DNA from: Vitrella brassicaformis
Lineage: Eukaryota; Sar; Vitrellaceae
NCBI GenBank assembly: GCA_001179505.1
Contig: CDMY01000592.1
Coordinates: forward strand, 47,428 to 111,427
Reading direction: 5' to 3'
DNA length: 64,000 nt
The notes under the pieces were generated by a model. That model did no database searches, was not told the origin of the DNA, and was given only the letters and a program-made list of their open reading frames with translations. Positions 10,646 through 22,800 of this stretch are shown here, piece after piece. Positions within the stretch are counted from its first letter, which is position 1. Every line of letters starts with the position of its first letter. The translations under genes and the position numbers were made by a program.

Positions 10646-12138
10646 CAAATAAACTGTCTTGTCTCTCGCGTCGAGAAATCTCGCCGACAAGAGAAGGAAG
10701 GAGTGAAAGGGCCCTTTCTGTGCACGCCAGCTGAGGCGATTCACGACGAACTTGGAGACTCCATCCAAGCTTGCACCCCCATCTGCCCCCAGTCTCGACG
10801 CCGCCACCACGATGATCGATTCCATTGCATCAGCGAAAAAGTTGATGAGACGCAAGTCAGCATGCATCACACATACGCACAGAGAGAGAGAGAGAGGAAA
10901 GCCAGCCATCGTCAGCAGAGGGGAAGCCATGAACAGGCCACACAGTCCGAGAAGGAGGCCATGGACGCAGGAATCCATCCGCGATGGACATACATACATA
11001 TGTGTGTGTGTGTACATCCGTCTGTATTGAGAGGACATACAAAACGGACATACACATATGGACACAGACAGAGGGACAGACAGACAGACTGACAGAGGGA
11101 GAGAGGGAGGGGGACGGGAGAGAGCCAAACTGAGGCAGTCAAGGCAGCAGAGACGAGCACATGGCCATCCATCCCCACACCACGAGCAGTAAGGAGGATT
11201 GGAGCGCATCACTCCAGTCAGTGTGTGTGGCTGTGCACGCGAAAGCCCTCAGCAAAAGCGCCTCGGCGACCGTACCGAGTGCCATGCAGGGGTCACACAG
11301 ATATGAACTTAAAGCGACACACACACACAGAGAGAGAGGAAGCCGCCCCGACCGACAGTAAGGCAAAAATAACTGACTGCATGGCAGCGGTCTGTCTGCG
11401 TGGTGTGGTGAAGTGTGAGAGGATGGGCAATCAATGTGAAACACACACTGCCATGTCTGTCTGTATGGAGCAAACAATGCGCCACAGATAGATGGATGGA
11501 TGGATGGTTTTGCTAACACCATTCCCTCCCTCCCTCCCTCTTTGTCTGTCAGCAAGTGGTCCTACATCGGTTGGCGGTGCGCTCTTCTGTCATCTGTCTC
11601 TGTGTGTGGCCGGGATACCAACACACCCCTCATGCAAAGACGGATAAGCGCTGCAACCGGTCGATTGCGCCCATCAGCACAGGTGGCCCGACCCAAACAC
11701 AAAGATCCATCCATCAAAGCCCTCACACGTGCTGTGCTGTACACAAAGAGTGGACGGACGGATGAGAGAGAGAGAGAGGGAGAGAGAGGATGCTCTGTGT
11801 GTGTTGGAAAACAAGGTGAGGGACCGTGCTGTCTGCCTCCCTGGTCTGCTCCCTCCCTCGTCAGACAGTCCACATGGGTCTGTGTGGCGCCTCGCATTCT
11901 CACCGCCAAAACAACACCAGCGAGTAGACCCACATGCAGCGGCTCAGCTAGTGGGCTGCTCAATTCTTCTACACAGACGGCCGCACTCTCACACACTATA
12001 GCCCCCAACAGCCAGCCATGAAGACCATCTCTTCTGCACCCCCAGGCACCAATGCACTTATCATCACACTGTCTGTATGTGGGCACTCGACGGCCTCGAC
12101 AGCCCCTCTTGCCTCCATTGCCGTGTCCGCCTCACGAG
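10646..12138. other. Intergenic C1-D1, mirrored at 31.3-32.8 kb
   Basis: No gene supported. The sequence is alignable in inverse orientation with 31341-32834, including microsatellites, so the inverted duplication includes non-coding DNA. It contains GATG, GA and CA microsatellites (for example about 11485-11506 and 11766-11787). Confidence 0.6.
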
Positions 12139-13885
12139 TCACTCCGAGTACTCGCCGCTACCTGATCAACACAGACACACACACATACACACAATCAGAC
12201 ACAAGTGAGGCAGATCGACAGGAGCCAGGGGATCTGTGCTGTGCTGTGGTGCGTACATCCGTTGCCGTCTTGTACGTCGTTGGGATCCATATCATCGTCA
12301 TCGTCATCGCCCTCATCAACGTCTCCATCTGCACCATCCATCCACACGTGTGTGTGTGTGTGTGTGTGCATTGCTCTCTCCCCACCGTCATCGTCGTCAC
12401 CCTCACCCTCACCGTGGCCGTCTTCATCTACACCACACAGACAGAGAGGGAGGGCACATCCATCCATCCATTCTCATGTGTGTGTCCCTCCCACCCGCCC
12501 TCTGTCTGTCCATACCATCGTCACCGTCGTCACCCCCCTGCTGCTGTGGCTGCGGCTGAGGCTGTTGTCTGTCGAACATGTCAGGCCCCACAGCCTCCAG
12601 CGCCGCACGAGCCAGGGCGGTCGTCTGGGGGAAGCGGTCCTTGAATGCAGCACCCTCACCAGATGCAGCAGCCTCGGTCGTCCACACAGTCACCACGACT
12701 GCAGACACACAAGGTAGAGAACATTAGTGGCATACACGTGACTACCAGAGCTTCCTGTCTGTCGACCTGACCTCTGTTGTTGCCCCTGTCCCAGATGACA
12801 ATCCATGCGACGAAGTTGTGGCTGTTGTTGGTGAGCACCGGGTATCGACCACCGTGCTGGCTGAATGTGGTGGTGCATCCGTCCACCGGTGTGTGGGGCG
12901 ACTGGTTGAGGAGGGCATGCAGACGACCGCCGCCAACATACCTAAAACAACAACACCACACACACACACACAATCAGACACCCACCCCTCTCACCCACTG
13001 GTGCCATCGGTGGCTTACCTGTCGAGATATTTCGTTGTGAAATTGGTCTGGTGAGTCATCAACGAAGTGGCTGAGGATCAAACGCTTGGTGCACGAGGAC
13101 AGCGACGAATAAGTGAAGTATCCCGCACTCCACCATCTTCCGGAGTAGTAGAAGATGACGTTATGCACTGGCGGGTCGTCCTGTAGTCGGCGCTGCAGGT
13201 ACAGGTGGCCGGGCGGGAGGGGCGGATTGAAGTCCAGCCGGTAGCCGGGCTCGTCATTGATGGCCCGCACATGATGGCCATGGCGGAACAGCTGCAGCCG
13301 GCTGCCGTCACCGAAGTCAATGTGACGCCCCACCACCATCAGCTGCGCCAACACACGGGGAAGCGATACATACACCTACACACACACAACACACACACAC
13401 ACACATGGATGAGCAAATGAGGCCATTTCTCCTCCTCCCTCCCGCCCTGTGAGTCCCACCGTCTTGTCGGCGTGTTTGTTGATGTCGGCCGCAGTGATGT
13501 TGACGGGCAGCGTGCAGCATGCACACTGGCTGGCCCACCGCAGCACCTCAGCCACCTCATCCCAGCTCTGCTGCTCCACCATCCACATGGCTGCCACCAG
13601 CAGCCGCTTCTCGGTCACCGACTGTGGGTCGAAGGCTATCACGGTGTCCAGCGGGGTCCCATCGGCAAGCCGAATGCGATGGAGTGACCAATTCAGTCGG
13701 CTGCGGAGCGTCTGGGCAGGGAAGTGGTCATTGCCGACGAAGCGGGCCGCGGTCCTGAGGCGGCCGATGTCCTTGGCCTCGTCGTAGAGCTGGTATCTAT
13801 CGTCCCGGTGAATGAAGTCGAGGCACTGGCCGTGGACGGACGGCGAGGCCTCGTCGGTGGTCCTCCGCGGGACGGTGTTGCCCAT
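12139..13885 (-). CDS. Gene C1: MGNT-start protein with acidic tail
   Basis: Family not recognised. Exon 1 (13885-13460, 142 codons) starts MGNTVPRRTTDEASPSVHGQ. The paralogue C2 reads MGNTVSRK, a good N-myristoylation context that C1 lacks because of Pro6. Exon 2 (13375-13019) has HIDFGDGSRLQLFRHGHHVR and RLDFNPPLPPGH. Exon 3 (12941 to about 12773) has QSPHTPVDGC and NNSHNFVAWIVIW. Exon 4 (about 12700-12522) has FKDRFPQTTA and a Gln-Pro run. Short Asp/Glu-rich exons then lead to GEYSE and TGA at 12141-12139. Relative to C2 and the 7.7-kb copy, exon 2 has one extra base near the codons for HFVDD, which puts exon 3 out of frame. C1 may therefore be a pseudogene or need an alternative splice. 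It faces the Polycomb-like gene head to head. Confidence 0.55.
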
Positions 13886-14146
13886 CGCACCTCAGTCAAA
13901 GGCCACTCAAGGATCTGCAAAGATGCCAGACGCACAGACAAAACAACAAGATGCTGTTTGCCATTGGATGGTTCGAGGATGGATTTGGTGTGAAGGCAGC
14001 TGACCTACCTGTTGAGGCGGATCTTCTCGCAAAACTTCCGTGAAACCGCTCTCTCTCTAACGCCCGACAAGGAGCCAGGAGGCCAGGGACGACCGACGCC
14101 TCAGCTGTGGCGCGTTGGCATCCATCCGTCCATTTATCCATCTCTG
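13886..14146. promoter_or_regulatory. Divergent intergenic region C1 / PCGF-like
   Basis: A 261-bp gap separates the start codons of C1 (minus) and the RING gene (plus), so both promoters must lie here or overlap the first exons. No TATA box or other motif stands out. Similarity to the mirror copy ends within about 10 bp upstream of the C start codon, so C2 cannot share this promoter. Confidence 0.4.
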
Positions 14147-16532
14147 ATGTCTCGGAAGCGGAAGGAGAATGACGAGAGTCAGCAGTCGGCCGAGGAGGAG
14201 CCGAACTTTGACCAGCAGGAGGACGTCAAGACCTACCAAACCAACGACGAACTCGACGTACGTACCACATGCGGCCAGATCACACCAGCACATATGGCAA
14301 CGGCAAAGACAGCTGATGAAGCGAGAGATCACGTCGCTGTGTGGTGTGTGTGATTGTGTGTCAGGTGGAGTTTCGTGTCCGCGTGTTGGCAGATCTGCTG
14401 ACGTGCCGCATGTGTGGAGGGTTCTTCAAGGATGCCATGACCGTCAAGGAGTGCCTCCACACATGTGGGTCGCTGCACTCCCTGAATCGGATCATGTCAC
14501 GATCGAGAGGATGGGATGGGATCTGTGTACTGTATGTGTGCAGTTTGCAAGAGCTGCATCTATGGGTACCTGTCCAAGCAGGACCTCAGGAAGAAGTGCT
14601 ACTGCCCCTACCCTGAGTCAGCGAGCAGCACTGACACCACGCTCTGCACACACCCACTCCATCGCCGGTGTGTTCTATGTGTCTGCTTCGGTTGGTGCAG
14701 CTGCGGAGAGGACCTGGGGGCGCAGCCATTCGACGCCGTCGAGTGAGCTCACTGACACACAAAGCGTCTCGTGGCCCGTGATTGCCCGTCGACAAGTCTT
14801 TGTCTTTCGTGCGATAAATGAATGTCTGTAGGTCTGACCGGACGCTTCAGAATTTGGTCGACAAGTTGTTCCCCGAGTTCGCTGAGCGCGAGAAGAAGGA
14901 AAGGGAGGGGCTGTACCGATTCTGTGGTCCGTCAGGAAGCCGGATAGATGGGATGAACGAACGAACATGCCGCCAGGTGGACATGGGCGTGGTGGATGTG
15001 ATGTTCGTTTGTGTAGGTCTCGATCATCTTCTGGAGGACTCACCGGGAGTGCCCGAACAAAACGGTGTGCTCACGCACACGCACGAACGAAGGAGCAGCG
15101 ACTGTCCAAATGATGCAGTGTTGTTGGCTGTGCCGTGTTCTCCGACCGATGTGGTCAGGTTTGTCTGCCCCGGCACCGAAGGAGAAGATTGGCGGCGGCG
15201 AGGCGACGGAAGAGCTGCACAAGATGCTCGTCAAGGGTATGGACACTCGCCATGCGTGAGAATCCACACAGACGCGTCGAGCATCGTGTCTGTATCCCAC
15301 ACAGGTCGTTACCGTGAGGTGCTCCAGTCAGACCTCACCTTCATGCTGCTGCCAAAGGACGAGTAAGGCGGATAAAGAAAGCCATACCAGATAGACCGAT
15401 GGAGGAAAGAGGCTGGCAGTGTGGCAGACAGGCAGGCAGGCAGGCAATGTGTCGATTCTGTCTGTCTCGCGTGGTGGCTGGGTGGCTGCAGTTCTCTGGG
15501 TCCGCTGTCCCGTCCTTACCTTCGGACCAACTCGCAGATGACCGTTGGCCATCTGATGAAGTACCTCGTCAAGAAAATGAACCTTCACGACACATCAGAG
15601 GTATGTGGAGAGGCAGGCAGGCACGATTGAGTGGTCTTCTTCCCTCTCCCTCACCACCACCCTCTGTTGCGTGCAGGTGCAGATCATGTGTGAGAAGCAG
15701 GTGTGCGCCAGGTCGCACACTCTCGAGTTCCTCAAGTGAGCCTACACACACCAACGCACCAACCCACCGACGTATCCCCTCCATCCATCCATGCATCCAT
15801 CCGAGTGTTTGTGTTTGTGTGTGTGTGTGTCGTTTGTTTCTTCTCAGCAAGACGCGCCGGATGGACCGGGACAAGTACATGGTGCTGCACTACCGCCGCA
15901 TGGCCAAAGACAAGAGCCTCTGGGTCGCACCGCCCCCAAAGCCGCCACCGGTGGTCAGGAAGAAGTGGGCACGGAAGAACCCACCACAAGACAAGGCCGC
16001 AGCGGCAGCAGCAGCAGCCGCTGCCGCATCGGCGGGTGGAGCTGGGGAAGGTCGGGAGGGCGAGGGCGAGAACGCGATCCCATCTCCCTCCCCATCGCCA
16101 TCACCCGACGCCTCCCAGTCGCAGTCACAGTCTGCGAGGGAGGAACGGGAAAGCCCATCGCTCGACAACCAGAATGCGGTGCAAGCGGAGGGCGAGGAGG
16201 AGGGTGAGGGTGAGGAGGCCTTCAATGGCGAGGCAGCTGACGGGCAGGAGGAGATGGCGGACGAGGCGAAGGAGGAAGATGAGGTGGTCGGAGCTCATGT
16301 GGATATCGACATGGGGGAGGGCGAGAGGGCGGAGGCGTCGCAGGAGGCAGCGGACGAGCCAATGCAGACGTCCCAGCAGGAGGAAGAGGAGCTGGGGAGG
16401 GGAGGGGGCGATCAAGTGGCAGAGGGCTCTGTGCAGCCAGATCAGCAGCAGGGGGGAGGGGGAGAGCGGTCGTCTCAGCAGCCAGTGGATGAGGACTGTG
16501 TGATGGATGACGGGGGCAGCACCGGCAGCTAG
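14147..16532 (+). CDS. Polycomb-group RING finger (PCGF/Bmi1-like) protein
   Basis: PCGF proteins pair with RING1 in Polycomb repressive complex 1, which ubiquitinates histone H2A. Exons: 14147-14257 (acidic N-terminus MSRKRKENDESQQ), 14365-14464, 14544-14616, 14701-14742, from 14832 to about 15061, about 15165-15235, 15305-15366, about 15492-15600, 15677-15737, and about 15848 to TAG 16530-16532. The RING is complete: CRMCGGFFKDAMTVKECLHT joined across an intron to FCKSCIYGYL, then KKCYCPYPDCGEDLG. It is followed by the family block SDRTLQNLVDKLFPEF, then a RAWUL-like (ubiquitin-like) region: DLTFMLLPKD, TNSQMTVGHLMKYLVKKMNL, QIMCEKQVCARSHTLEFL, YMVLHYRRM. The C-terminal 200 residues are Ala/Glu/Gln-rich and disordered. 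The stretch 14977-15060 may be exon or contain a 40-nt intron. Confident of family, less of exons 5-6. Confidence 0.85.
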
Positions 16533-17370
16533 GCTGTCTGCACTGACCAGAGAGGGAGGGAGGGAGGGACGGGGTAGATGCCCGCGTGGGCATCTATCTC
16601 ATGCCCTCTCTGGAGACTCGGCCTCAGCATGAGTAGGTGTTTAACTAATGAACAGATTCGCTTTCACAGAAGCATGGGCGACCAGCACATAAGCTGATCT
16701 AGAGTCGGCAATATATGTATAGTATTCCCACGCAGGCAAAGGCACAGGCAATCACGGAAACACAGGCGCACCACACGACAGCAGCAGCCCCACACAAAGC
16801 GAACAGCCTATCAATGAACTGAATGAACGTGGAGTCGATTTGTTGTTTGATTTGGCCAGTTTGGTCACGCACGTGCTTCCGCCTCCCTCTTGTTTCCTCC
16901 TTCCTGTCCTCTTTGAGAAAAGGCTCGCAGATCGACATATCCGCTGCCTGCGAGCTTATGGCCTCTCCTCAAACACCTTTTCCAGATGACGACAGGACTC
17001 GCTGATCTTCCTGTGTGGCCAGCAGATCTCTCCCCTTCGCCGCCTGCTGACTGAAGGACTGACTCGCTGATCTGACTCTCTGACTCTCACTGCGTCGCTC
17101 TGACTGCTGACCCGTCATCACCCACCCTGTCGCTGGTATTTTTGCTCTTGTGTCACCGCCTCAGCTACTCCCCAACGACCCCACCCACCTCTCAATCTCG
17201 GCGCAGAGATCCGGTGCGAGGAGGGAGGCGCGACGCAGCACGGCAGCCGGCTAGCTATGGGGTCTCATGAGAATCGTCACCCAGTGACGGCCCTGCTGCC
17301 CCTCTGAGGAGACCTCTCGAGACAGATACAGCGCGACACATCAGACAAGCGCGCACCGACCGAGGGAGTG
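16533..17370. other. Intergenic, PCGF-like to PH gene
   Basis: Apart from the small minus-strand ORF listed separately at 16938-16699, nothing is supported. Positions about 17030-17110 are a repetitive CTGACT/CGCTGA run. A GAGG-rich tract and a short inverted repeat (GATGCCC...GGGCATC at about 16577-16596) lie just after the RING gene stop and could form an RNA hairpin in its 3' UTR. Confidence 0.3.
16699..16938 (-). CDS. Small putative tail-anchored membrane protein
   Basis: A 79-codon ORF free of microsatellite, from ATG to TAG. The N-terminal half is charged and helical (KEDRKEETRGRRKHVRDQTG, then QIKQQIDSTFIQFIDRLF). The C-terminal half is one long hydrophobic span rich in Ala, Cys and Val ending YIYCRL. 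That layout is typical of tail-anchored proteins (SNARE-like topology), but I see no SNARE heptad signature. It may equally be a chance ORF antisense to the 3' flank of the RING gene; there are no homologues in the window. Confidence 0.3.
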   Translation of the reverse strand: MSICEPFLKEDRKEETRGRRKHVRDQTGQIKQQIDSTFIQFIDRLFALCGAAAVVWCACVSVIACAFACVGILYIYCRL

Positions 17371-19612
17371 ATGCAGACGGAGGCAGAGGAGAGGGGGTAC
17401 AGGCGGCGGTGGCGGCACGAGTCGGGTGCTCGTCAGCCGGTGCCGCCGGGTTCCCCCGGTCCTCACTGCGTGGGTGCGTTGCGCATGATCGGTCGGGTGG
17501 TGGAGGGTGTGGTGCATGAGATGGTGGAGGAGAGGTGGCATCCGCTGCCCCAGCCGGCCCCGCCTTCCTCGAGCAATGTGCTCAAGTCGGGATGGGTTTA
17601 CAAGAAAAGCAGACACCTGGGACAGTGGAGATGGTAAGCAAAGCAACCAACACAACCAACCACTGATTGATATACCCACTGCACTTGTGAGGAACCATCA
17701 CATTTGCTGTGTGTGTCGTGTTGTCATTCCGCTCGTGCAGGCGCTGGTTGGTGGTGACGTCGCGCGCTCTGTTGTTCTATCGCGAGCCATACCCCCTCCC
17801 TCCCCGCACCGGGCTCATATCGACGCCCATCGACACCGACAAGGGCACACCCGAGACGACAGACGCCGACGACCCGCTGCAGCCGGGCGAGGTGGAGGTG
17901 GAGGGCCAGGGCGACGTCATCGAGTCGCCCCCGGTGGGCGGCAGGGGAGTGCGCGCGTGTCGCCGGCGCAAGCCCTTGAAACCCACTGAGTGGTTCTGGA
18001 TGGAGGACGTCCTCGACTTCAGGACGGTCGAAGACGGCATCGAACTGGTAAGTGACACCAGGACAATACAACCACACTCGCGAATCGCACGTGTTGTTTG
18101 TTGCTGGGTCGATCAGACGATCAATCGTCGCGTGCCCGAGCGGCAACCGAGGTGCCGTCAGCTGGCGTCCTCCCCCACCCTGTCGTGGCCCTCGGCCAGC
18201 CCATCGCCCACACCATTTGACTCGCCCCAGGGCGCCATCAGGCCCCTGCCTGAAAGGAGACAACTCATATTTGAGGACTTCAAGTGAGACAGACGCTCAC
18301 AGACAGACACTGCTGCGCACGGAGAGCGGCGGACGACTCCCACTGTTTCTTTCTATCCGCTGTGCGTGTCTGTTTCTTTGTTTCTGTGTCAGTCACGACA
18401 TCAGTTTCCGTCGTGCGATAGTGATGGCCAAGAACAAGCTGGAGATGAAGCGCAAGACCCAGCAGATGGGGTCCTTCATGTACCACTGCGACGCCCGCAG
18501 GCTCCAGCGGCCGCCACCCATCATCACATCCAAAAGCCACGGCCACTGCGTCGGTGTCGGTGTCCCACACCACCCCTACCCCTTCTCACCGCCATCCATC
18601 TCAGTGGCCTCCCCCTCACCCCTCCCCCCTCCCCTACCACCACTGCCTGGCGCCGGCATGCTCTTCGAGACGCGAGAGGGCCGCCTGCAGGTGCGTGCGG
18701 TGAACAATTTTCTGTCTCTGTGCTGAACAATCGCTGTGTGTGTGTTGTCTTGTTTGTTTGACGCAGGTGCTCACCACTCGGAGCGCCAGCAACCTCACCA
18801 CGGCCGGCCTGGCGGACACTGGTGTGGGCCACAACACCTACACCTCCTTCCCCCGGATATCGGCGTCGCCCTTTACGCGCCGCAGGAAGACTGCCAACGC
18901 CAAGCTGCTCAGCGGCGGCGGGGGTGGCGAGACCATGGAACTCGAGACGCCCACGGACATGCCCCTCCACAAGCTGCCGTCGGTGGCCTCCCTGCCCCGA
19001 CTGGCGTCACTCGTCAACCAGCAGGACACCGACGGCTGCCCGCCCTCGCCACCCCACTCACACTCGCCCTCCCCCTCCCCCTCTCCCTCCCCGGCTCCCT
19101 CTCCCCTGCCATGCCACGTCGCCTCTGCGTGTGGCCGCCCCGACGCACTGAGTGTCCACCACATTCACGACAGCGCCCTGCGATCGTCCAAGTCTTCAGA
19201 GTCCACCCTCTCTGTCGACTCGGACTCGACCGTCGCATCCAACGCCCCATGGGGCAGCAGCAGCTCCAACCGGCGCGACCTCCTGAGCGCGCCGCTTCTG
19301 TCCAAGAGGAGCCCTGACGGCACGCCCCGGTCGCTGGGCAGCTTCGGATCGCCCTGTGGGTCAAGCTGTGGGCGCATCAAGGGGGACGACGGCAGCAGCA
19401 GCAGCCTCGGCAACATCACGGGGGCGGGGATGGGCGTGGTGCGGCGTGAGATGTCTGCTGGCGGCTACACGAGGCTGCGCGACGACGGCGGGGACAGTGA
19501 TGGAGAGGAGGAGGTGGGATCGCGCAGCTGCAGCGCACGGCGGGTGAGGCGCGTGATGGCGGCTGCTGAAAGGCCATTCGTGCCGTTTGGGGGGCTCGAT
19601 GCCACCGAATGA
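17371..19612 (+). CDS. PH-domain protein
   Basis: Pleckstrin-homology domains bind phosphoinositides or proteins at membranes. Five exons: 17371-17633, 17741-18047, about 18117-18283, 18393-18690, 18767-19612; all phases agree, giving about 626 residues. The PH start is clear at residues about 70-95: VLKSGWVYKKSRHLGQWRWR then WLVVTSRALLFY, the canonical first strands. The rest is split by insertions: TEWFWMEDVLDFRTVEDGIE, then a Ser/Pro-rich loop, then RQLIFEDFNHDISFRRAIVM leading into KNKLEMKRK, likely the closing helix. The last 300 residues are low complexity (Ser, Pro, Gly; SPSPSPSPSPAPSP) with short basic patches and look disordered. Probable role in membrane or signalling recruitment; no enzyme domain is visible. 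Confidence 0.8.
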
Positions 19613-19781
19613 ATCATGAGGGAGGGGGTGGACGGGGGAGTGAGTGAGGGGAGAGAGGGATCAAGCCGCGCTCCACGAGATGAAGCCCAGCCAAGTTTGT
19701 CTCGTCTTGGCTTGGCTTGGCTTGGTCTCCCACTTCGCCAGACTACTGCCGATTGCCTATGTATTTGCCTACAATGTGCCA

Positions 19782-19813
<32 letters not shown>

Positions 19814-22800
19814 CCAGACAGAAATGAGTGCGTCCTGTGAGCGACCGATTGCCGTCCTTCCTCGGCAGACTGACTAACTGACTGCCTGTGATGTTTGTCT
19901 CAAGGTGACTTAGTCGAAATGCTTGTTGCTTGCTTGTGTGCCTGCGTGTCTGCCTTGCCTTCATGTCTGAGTGTGCGCCTTTGTTCAACCAGACCTGCCC
20001 CTTTCTGTCTGCCTGCCTGCCTGCTCAGCCACCGACAGGGGAGGGAGGGAGGGAGGGAGGGAGGGCTCCTCTGCCCGCCTGCTTGCCTGGCTGCTTGCTT
20101 GCTTGCTGTGTGCCAAACAATGACCGAATGTGCTGCCTAACTGCCTGACTGCCTGACTGCCTGCCTGACTGACTGACTGGATGGACGGCATTTTGTGACG
20201 GCTGCTGATTTCATTTCACGCCCACAGCAAGACACACCTATCGCTTTCAAAGAACCGGAGCAAAGGACAGGAAGGAGCCAAGGCATTTTGGCCATTTGTT
20301 TGCTTGGAGGAAGAGCGCGCACACACAGAGAGCGAGGGAGAGAGAGGGGGAAGGACGGCAGCTGAGGCGAGGCGACGTGTTCACCTGATCGTATGCCTGC
20401 TTTCACCAGGACTGACTGACTGACTGGCTCGCCGCGCACACACACTCACGCTCACGCTCACGCTCACGCAAGGGGGGGCTGTGCCGGGGCGAATTGGCGG
20501 ACGCGATGGCACCGACGGGCGGATGGACAACACACACACACACACGCAAACACACACATGTACCTACCTGATCAGACTAGAGAGGGGCGGGAGGGAGGGA
20601 GGGAATGGACGAGTGAGGTACCGTGCCATACCAAGCCACACATTGCACTGCACCGCACACGCCGCGAGAGAGGCCGGCATTTTACTTGCCTGCCTGCAAG
20701 GGGGGCAGGGCAGGTCAGTGCATCCGTCGACATGACATGATGTGTGTCCACCCACACACACCACACACCTGCCTGTTCGTTCCATCACACCACACCAACT
20801 CACCCACTCTCCCACTCACTCACTACCCTCGTCTGTATGTGCCCTGATGCCCTGTCTACAGCCCCTGCAGAAGTCATTTCTGCCTTCCTGCCCGCCTGTG
20901 TCTTGTGTGTGGGTGACGTGTGTATGTGTGGACGTCTCTCTCTCTCTCGCTCTCTCTCTGGGTGTGTGTATGTCTGGGCAGCAGCTTGCCGCCGTGTCCC
21001 ATCCCATCTATAAGTGGAATTGTTTTGCTCTCTCTGCTAGGGCAGAGGGAGGCAGGGAGGGAGGTGGTGTTCCTTTGTTTACTCGTTTGTCCGTCTGTGT
21101 GCCTGCCTGCTGATGATGATGATGGAACATGCCACGTGATTGCGAGTACGTTTGTGTCTGTCTGTCTGTCTGTCTGCCACGTCATACTTGCAAGTCACAT
21201 CAATCATACCGTTGCGCGTACCGTTGCGCGTAGATAAGATTGACCAGCAGCGAAAGGCCCCAAGACTTTTTGTCTGCCGCCTGCTGCTCTTTTGATGACT
21301 GGTGGGCGAGTGCGTTTTTTTCCTCTCTGTCTCTGTCTCCCTCTCTCTGTCTGTCGGCGAGTTGTGGCCGGCGGGACAGCACGGCGCGCAGGTAGGGTGG
21401 GATATCGATCGATGTGCATCCATCATTTTGAGAAGAAGAAAAGAGCAGAGAAGGCCCTCTGTCTGGGTAATTCGCAGCAAGATTTGCGCCACATCCGCCC
21501 ACTCAGCCATCTACCCACCCATACACACATCCAGCCATCCATCCATGGAGCCATCCCACGCCACTCATGCCACTCATGCCACATCACACGCCTTCGTGCC
21601 CGTTTTCGTTGATTTGATGGATACCGTTGCTTGCTTACGTAAATGGCATTTCTTTCTTTACTGTCACGTCCGTCTGTATGAGTGAGTATGCGATGCGGCT
21701 CGCCCCATGCAGAGCGGCACTGGGCTGTCTGTCGATCGACTGGTCGACTGACTGTCTGTCTGACTTGTGTGTGTTGCGTTTAGATACCTTTCTGGGTGGG
21801 GTGGGGTGGGTGTCTAGCTGTTTGCAGTGAGGGAGGGAGTTCAACGGGGAGGGGGGCCGTTTGTTTGCTATGTTATTCACCCATTAGTCAGTCAATCCAT
21901 CCATCCATCCATTCAAGCATCCAGATCGCTCGGGTCGATGATCGATCCCCATAGGTCTTCCTTTTTCTTCTTCGTGATGAGGGCGTTAATTCCGACCGAC
22001 CGCCTGAGTGATCCATTTGTATGTGTGTGACTTTGCTGAGAGCTCTCTCCCTCCCTCCCGCATCGCCTGCCTTGTCTGTCTGTCTGCTCGTCCGTCTGTC
22101 TGTCCGTCTGTCTGGATGGATGGCTTTCTCTCTCTGTATGTCACCGAAAGAGACCCCACAACGATGCAGTTAGTCGGTCTAACACGCACAAGTCCGCACA
22201 CATGCACCCACGAAGGGCACGGCACGGCACACTACGATCATGCTACGGCAGGCACACAGCACGGCAGCATTGCACTCCATTGCACGGCATTGGATGGCGT
22301 TGGTTGGCGCTGACTGACAAGTGGGTGGGATGGCCCGTCTTTCAACACAAGAGGGGGGGGAGGGGTTGAGGGCGGGGCGGGCGGAGGGGCTGGGTGGGCG
22401 CACGGCACACCATTCATCCATTCACTGTCTTGTCTCTTACCTATCGGTAGGGCGGGGCGGGGTGGGGTGGGCTCTGCATGACATACGCGAGCTCTGACAC
22501 GACACACGCTCACATGGCATACTTGACACAAACTGCCAAACCATGCAATCTGCCGATCTATTTCATACGGGCCTTCCTCTCTATGTGTACGTGTACGTGT
22601 GTGTGTACGTGTGTGTGCATGGGTGTCGGCTGCTCTGGCCGACCGCTGTATCTTTTTTCACTCGGTGGTAACATGCATACATCCTATCTGCTGCTGCTGC
22701 TGCTGCCGACCGACTGGCTGCATGTACATGCGTCTGTCTGTGGTGTGTGGTGTTTATGCGTCATGTGCGTAACTGACTGGTGTGCTGCTGGGGTTGGGCG

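Noticed and set aside
13693-13993. Open frames antisense to C1 exon 1
   Set aside because: Shadow frames of a GC-rich exon; the C1 frame is the one conserved in C2 at protein level.
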